Source of the DNA: Litoditis marina
Taxonomy: Eukaryota; Nematoda; Chromadorea; Rhabditida; Rhabditidae
Reading direction: 5' to 3'
DNA length: 64,000 bases
NCBI GenBank assembly: GCA_964036275.1
Contig: OZ038435.1
Span: forward strand, 26,207,521 to 26,271,520
Both the position numbers and the translations under genes were made by a program. How positions within the stretch are numbered: the stretch's first letter is position 1; each line of letters starts with the position of its first letter. Below are positions 59,401 to 64,000 of this stretch, piece by piece. Under the pieces are notes generated by a model that saw nothing but the letters and a program-made list of their open reading frames with translations, was not told the DNA's origin and ran no database searches.

Positions 59401-59955
59401 TCGTCGCGACATGTCGGGATATGCCGACAGCCGACTGTCGTGCGCCCCGCGCATCGCTGAGTTACCTTTGTAGGTAACCTGGAAGTAACCTGAAACTAAA
59501 ATTACTGTTTAAACTAACGGTAAAACCCGCATTTTGAGTTAGAAAAACAGTTAACCAATTTTTCAATTCAGGTTAACAACCGGTCACCTACTCAGGTAAC
59601 CTGAAAAAAGGCTACCGAAAAATGGTTGGGTTACCTAAAAACCGGGTTAGATATAGAATTCACCAGAAACTCACGGTCAAATTATGAAAAAAAAACTTGA
59701 TTTTCGCCTTATTTTTGAGAAATCACAACAATAATTGTTCATTGACTGAGGAATGAGCATGAATACGACTCACGGCCAACAATCGACGAGGAGATAATTT
59801 GATTAGAAACAAAAAGTAAGAGTTGAAAACAGACACTCACTAGGTGTTCCTTGGGAAATTTCAAATAAGGGCCTGTTCGGTATCACTGATTTCCTCTTTG
59901 AAGTGGAGGGAGAACTGAAGAAATGCGTCAGAGGTTTCTGTGTCTGCTCCCTCAT
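56425..59955 (-). CDS. ESCO: ESCO/Eco1 cohesin acetyltransferase
   Basis: Nine exons on the minus strand: 59841-59955, 58585-58676, 58138-58262, 57899-57995, 57623-57715, 57382-57456, 56967-57088, 56670-56732, 56425-56467; 274 residues, close to yeast Eco1 in length. In order: PIP box QKPLTHFF (6-13) for PCNA binding; basic nuclear signal PKKKR (38-42); C2H2 zinc finger C67 C70 H85 H89 within CSTCGMVY; the KIIEEVINIQLGF helix; GINRIWTHPSARRRGLARQL with the acetyl-CoA-binding RRRGLA (220-225); FAISEPTDDGRRLA; and the ending GSRYLVYSIKK. The family acetylates SMC3 to establish sister-chromatid cohesion behind the replication fork. The start ATG directly follows TTTTAGTTGCAG, a probable spliced-leader site. 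The intron 58677-59840 carries a nested repeat. Confidence 0.95.
58883..59660. repeat. GGTTACC palindromic MITE interrupted by an insertion
   Basis: Inverted copy of the element at 3174-3439. Its outer ends are AATTCTACAATTAACTGAG and CCGGGTTAGATATAGAATT. It lies in ESCO intron 1. Confidence 0.8.
58948..59460. mobile_element. About 510-bp element with TCAGC ends nested in a MITE
   Basis: The ends TCAGCACCAATTCCG and CGCGCATCGCTGA are inverted over TCAGC, and CACGACAG recurs at a similar depth from each end. CGACATGTCGCGACG and CGTCGCGACATGTCG form an inner inverted pair. The uninterrupted copy at 3174-3439 gives the empty site. No ORF seen. Confidence 0.65.
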
Positions 59956-60620
59956 CTGCAACTAAAAACACGTTTCCTCTGATTATTTTATGGGCGGTAT
60001 TATTTCGAAGAATAGCAGTGGGAAAAACTGAAACAAACTGAAGAAAGTAAAATCAATCGCGCTGCTGAGTTCTACTAACTACTTCAAACTATTTATTCTA
60101 CAGTGCTAACAAGAACAAAAAAACAAGGACATAATCTTAAAACTATCAGGTGAAAAACACAGAAGATGCAAACAATACATTGGCTTTAAGGAATTGTTTA
60201 CGTTTGTAGTTTGTTATGTTAACTTTATTTTATTCCCGTACACAAACGGTCGATCGATAACAGAGTTTTCAAAAATTAGATATTCGCGCTCATTCGTAGC
60301 CCGACGCAGCTTTGCGGACAACCTTCTTGGTGAGACGGCCGAGACCCAAAATGTTTCATTTTATTTTCAAAAATTTAAATAATCATCGTATTACTGTTAT
60401 TCATAACTATAGTACAACAGCCTGCTCACAACCTGTACAGTGTCACACTGAGCTACTCACCTGATTGACCGTTGACCGCCAGCCTGCCAATAGGATTCAC
60501 ATCTCATCTGAACTTCCACTCCCATGCCACCTGCCAGCAGGCTGTCCACAAATATTTTGGCCACTGGTTCTACTTTAAGCTCTTAATTATCGAGTGACGC
60601 TTCATTCTCTATGTTTTCAG
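59956..60620. other. Interval between ESCO and the PDE12-like gene
   Basis: This is a divergent pair, so promoters or trans-splicing outrons for both should lie here. A 62-codon frame at 60194-60382 contains a good donor at about 60330, but its phase does not fit the 60621 exon. The PDE12 start codon remains unplaced. Confidence 0.5.
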
Positions 60621-63600
60621 GTTCAATCTTCGCCAAAAAGTCTGTATTGACTTGGTCGACGTACCGGTTCAGCGGGAACCTGGACACATGATCCGGAAGT
60701 TGAGAGGCGTCCTAGAAAGACTCATAGGATCAAGATCGACGGTAATAAAGGTATGACTTCACCTCTGAAAACAGGTGTTTTTGAGTCACTTTGTTGTAGT
60801 AGTTTTTTTAAAAGTTTTCATGAGACTTTACCATAAATATCCGTGGACGACCTGGTGAGTAGAAGATCTTTTTTTGCAACTCATAGTATTCAGATCTGTA
60901 TTAGAATCAGACACCTCGAGTTTAAATGCAGAATTGAGATTCGAAAAAGAGTACTGTCATTTTGGTTTAATTATTCTCGCCTAACCCCTGTTAATTCCAG
61001 AATCGTGATCACGAACCATTCGCTCTCAAGGATTTGACAAATAAATCTGTTCGCCGGATAAATCAAAAGTATGTATTTTTCCTATATTCATCGATATTGA
61101 TTGGCAACGTAATTGAGTGATAATTGTGCCTTCCTTGGCCTATGTATTTTCATTTGATCTTGGACTCAACCGCTATAACTTTAACACACGGTTTAGAAAA
61201 TCATAGAGCCGGTCTTTGTTTTGTCCAACCCTCAACAACAGCTTGGAGATCTTTCAAAATTTCACCACGCTCAAGCAATTGTCTGCGTGTTTCAGTTTCA
61301 GAACGTGTCTGTTAACAATAGTTTCTGAGCTCAGCTGCATACATACAAATCATAGAAACTAACCCTACGACCCTACGTCACACCGCTTCATATAGGAAGC
61401 AATACTTTCTGGGAACAAACCTCACACCTAGATATGAGTGTTTATGTCGTACGTTTTTGTTCATGTCCCATATTGTCTTTTTTGCTTGATTTTCTGATTC
61501 ATTGTTTCAGAAGATCCTTTTCACCGATGTTGCTGCCTCCGAACACAATACTCACCTGGAAGGAGCCGCTTGATAAGAAGTCTGCAGCTAACTCAAAGTG
61601 AGTTATCTATCTGAAAATGTTCATTCCCGATTAACCCGATTGTGCACAAAGTCAAAGTTTTTTTACATCGTATTCATCTTTCTAGGCAAAAAGAGAAACA
61701 CATAGAAGAGCATTTTGCATCCTTTGCCTTTGTCACTATGAATCATACTTTAAAAACCAAATGGTTTGGCTTTGTCAGCATACACCAGTAAGGTCCGACT
61801 GAGCGACGAAAAGTAATCCGTTTTTAGATGTAGACACGTGAAAATGCAGGATTTTTCATGAAAAGTAGACCGATTTTCACCTTTTCGGTTATAAAGTAGT
61901 CCGTTTTGCGAATCTTTCTGACTATTTGGACAACCTTACTGGGGTATGTTTGTCAGTGATGGTGTTTACAACATCTACTCACATTTTTCACAGAATCATT
62001 TTCCCTCTTTCTGAAAGTTCATTACATTTTGGGGAACTTTCGTCATTTTGGTGAACTTTCGTGTTCGGAATATTCATCCATCTTTGAGTTCCAGAACAGC
62101 CTGTCTCTCTCTTTTGTTTGGATTTGAGCAGGATGGGAAATTACACACGATCACCCTCAAACGACCAATGGACGAGGAATTTGTGTTCACCACAGGAAAG
62201 GTGTGGTTTTGTTGTAACTATACAACTTCAGTTCGAAAAATAGTTAAATTCTTCAGGTATGATTGAATTAGGATTCCCATCTATGATATTGAGGCTTTTA
62301 ACCAGAGAGCGCGACCCTGAAAACGTATGGTTTTACGTATTGTGTGAACTCGTACTGGTTCATTTCTAGCGTCTACTTGTAGATTCAAGGAAAGTTGATG
62401 CAGTCCATAAGCCCTCCCTCCACAAAAGGCGCTCGAAGTGAACTACCATCGAACGAACGCAACTTGGCCATCCGAGCCAATATTGGGACTACGGAAAAGG
62501 TATATTATCAGCTTTCGCTTTACCTCTTTGTGCTTTGCGCTTTGCCGTACAGAAACGGCAGAGCACGAAGAGTCTCACCAAGGAGATCAGTTGGGTTTTT
62601 TTTTGGAATCTAAACGTTCTGAGCACGCCCCTAGGTTACAGGCAGTGAGCGTTCCAAGCTGTGCTAGGACAAGTAGCTGCATGATTTCGTTTTATGGGTA
62701 TTGTTGATGTCACATGTGATAGCGGTTCAGCTCACCAGTATTGGGTCTGATCGATTGAAATTTAAAAATTTAAGACACATCGGATAAGTTTGGAAAATAA
62801 ATCGAATCGTGACCGTGGTTAATCATATTAAGTGTGTTTAGTTTGTTGTATTTTGGGTTTCAGTTATTTGGAGAGGTGATGGAACAGTCAGATACCATAT
62901 CGATTGGATCAGTGGAGTACAGGATTTGTAAGGAGCCAGTGGACATATCCTTCCTCACCGCAGCCTTGGTCCCTCTGGTCGGATGTCCCCTATACCCCTC
63001 CATAGACTATCGATCGGGTGGGTCTGGGTACTGTTTGGTGTAACAGTGTAACTAGTTCTACTCGAGTACACTTGTTCATGAAACCATCTCACGTGAGTTT
63101 GCGCACGACAACCGTGTGTTGAGGTGCAGGATATAGATAGGGGAGACCACAATGTTAACCGGCATTACCGGGCTCGGTTCCCGGTACCACCTCTCTGAAA
63201 ATTGGAAGTGTACCGAAGAAACATGTAACTATGGGCTATGAGTGGAAATTGTGGGAAATTCGTCAAAAAAAAAACATTCACCTTCTTTCGCACGTCGTAT
63301 CTCGCAGGGCGTTTGCTAAATTGCGGTTCGATGAACATTCGAGTTGCTATTGTACAGATTCTAGGTGTTCCACCGCACTCTCCTCCCGTATTGCACTGGT
63401 TTGTGAGAGATGTGGAAGTAGAAACGGATTCGCCAAGTAAGCCGAAAAAGAAGAACATCGTCGAGCCGCCTCCAACTATTCACATAGTCGATGGTTGGTT
63501 CTATTAAGTTATTTTTATTTGAACAAAATGTATTCGTGTCACTAGGACTTTTTGGAAATGGTATAGAATATAATAAATTTATTTGCGATTCAACATGGCT

Positions 63601-64000
63601 GTTCACATTGTTGGATGTGGCACCCCGATTGAAGAAATGAGAGACGAAAAATTAAGATGATGAAAAGGGTATTGTGACCCTGTTACGCGCTCATAATGTT
63701 TGATGCCCTATACGATTGAACGGTGATTGTACCCGTTTTTCTACGAAAATAGTATTTATGAAACATTTTCGGAGAGATCTTGCTATTTTATTTTTGAGAT
63801 CATTAAATGGTTTCTGGTTGATAGCTCAGCTCAGACTGGGGTTTCTGTGAATAGTAGGGTGTCAGTCTTTCAGAAGAGAAACGCACGTTCGCCCTGCCAG
63901 ACTGCATGTTCCGTCATTCTGGTGCCAGTTACGTGCCAACCGTAGAGGATGTGGGAAAACGGATAGTTCTTGTCGCTGATTTGGGTGCGGACTTCATTGT
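60621..64000 (+). CDS. PDE12: PDE12-like 2',5'-phosphodiesterase (3' partial)
   Basis: Eight exons in the window with joining phases: 60621-60750, 61001-61068, 61511-61597, 62095-62200, 62383-62499, 62864-63017, 63308-63493, 63874-beyond 64000. They correspond to the N-terminal half of PDE12. Landmarks: LSLLFGFEQDGKLHTITLKR; SVEYRICKEPVDISF; VPLVGCPLYPSIDY; PVLHWFVRDVEVE; YVPTVEDVGKRIVLVADLG. The endonuclease/exonuclease/phosphatase catalytic domain would lie right of the window. In animals this family removes poly(A) from mitochondrial RNAs and degrades 2',5'-oligoadenylates. The first frame has no ATG before codon 23 (60688), so an upstream coding exon is likely. The 63308 exon start was chosen because it keeps the phase. 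Homology rests on pattern, not alignment. Confidence 0.8.

Noticed and set aside
60194..60382. First exon of the PDE12-like gene
   Set aside because: The frame has a donor near 60330, but joining it to 60621 shifts into a frame that stops early.
63160..63192. tRNA-like GGCTCGGTTCCCGGTACC
   Set aside because: Palindromic and lacks a B-box consensus and an A-box at the right distance.

Overview
The window is nuclear DNA from a nematode, most likely Caenorhabditis or a close relative. The evidence is AT-rich sequence, many introns ending in TTTTCAG-like acceptors, start codons a few bases after acceptor-like sites (probable spliced-leader sites), a nematode-type srx chemoreceptor, and a Twist protein of the HLH-8 type. 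All gene models below were assembled by hand from exons whose splice phases join; none was tested against transcripts or databases.

Layout. (1) 280-2971, +: 3' part of an mARC/MOSC molybdenum-cofactor protein; its 5' end lies left of the window. (2) 3.1-6.5 kb: repeats only, including a foldback element with arms of about 240 bp. (3) 6578-9156, -: complete hlh-8 (Twist bHLH factor), 4 exons. (4) 12681-16062, +: golgin-45/BLZF1-like Golgi coiled-coil protein, 6 exons. (5) 16.4-29.3 kb: long intergenic repeat desert with several MITE families, G/C-homopolymer foldbacks and one broken orphan ORF. (6) 29312-37263 (perhaps to 38614), +: srx-type seven-transmembrane chemoreceptor, 9 or 10 exons. 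(7) 40519-44986 and 45878-55994, +: two tandem paralogues of an unrecognised family. Each has two zinc-binding-like modules followed by a coiled coil, in 12 exons with matching phases. The second copy is swollen by a CR1-like LINE and several foldbacks in its introns. (8) 56425-59955, -: complete ESCO/Eco1 cohesin acetyltransferase with PIP box, basic nuclear signal, zinc finger and acetyl-CoA motif. (9) 60621-64000, +: 5' part of a PDE12-like 2',5'-phosphodiesterase, running off the right edge.

The neighbouring genes do not form an obvious pathway; the block mixes housekeeping and sensory functions. The most interesting material is the tandem zinc-finger/coiled-coil pair, which shows an internal duplication followed by a gene duplication, and the transposon record. 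That record includes nested insertions with readable empty sites, a 200-bp intronic inverted repeat with two mismatches, a 54-bp perfect palindrome, and tRNA-like sequences carried inside repeats.
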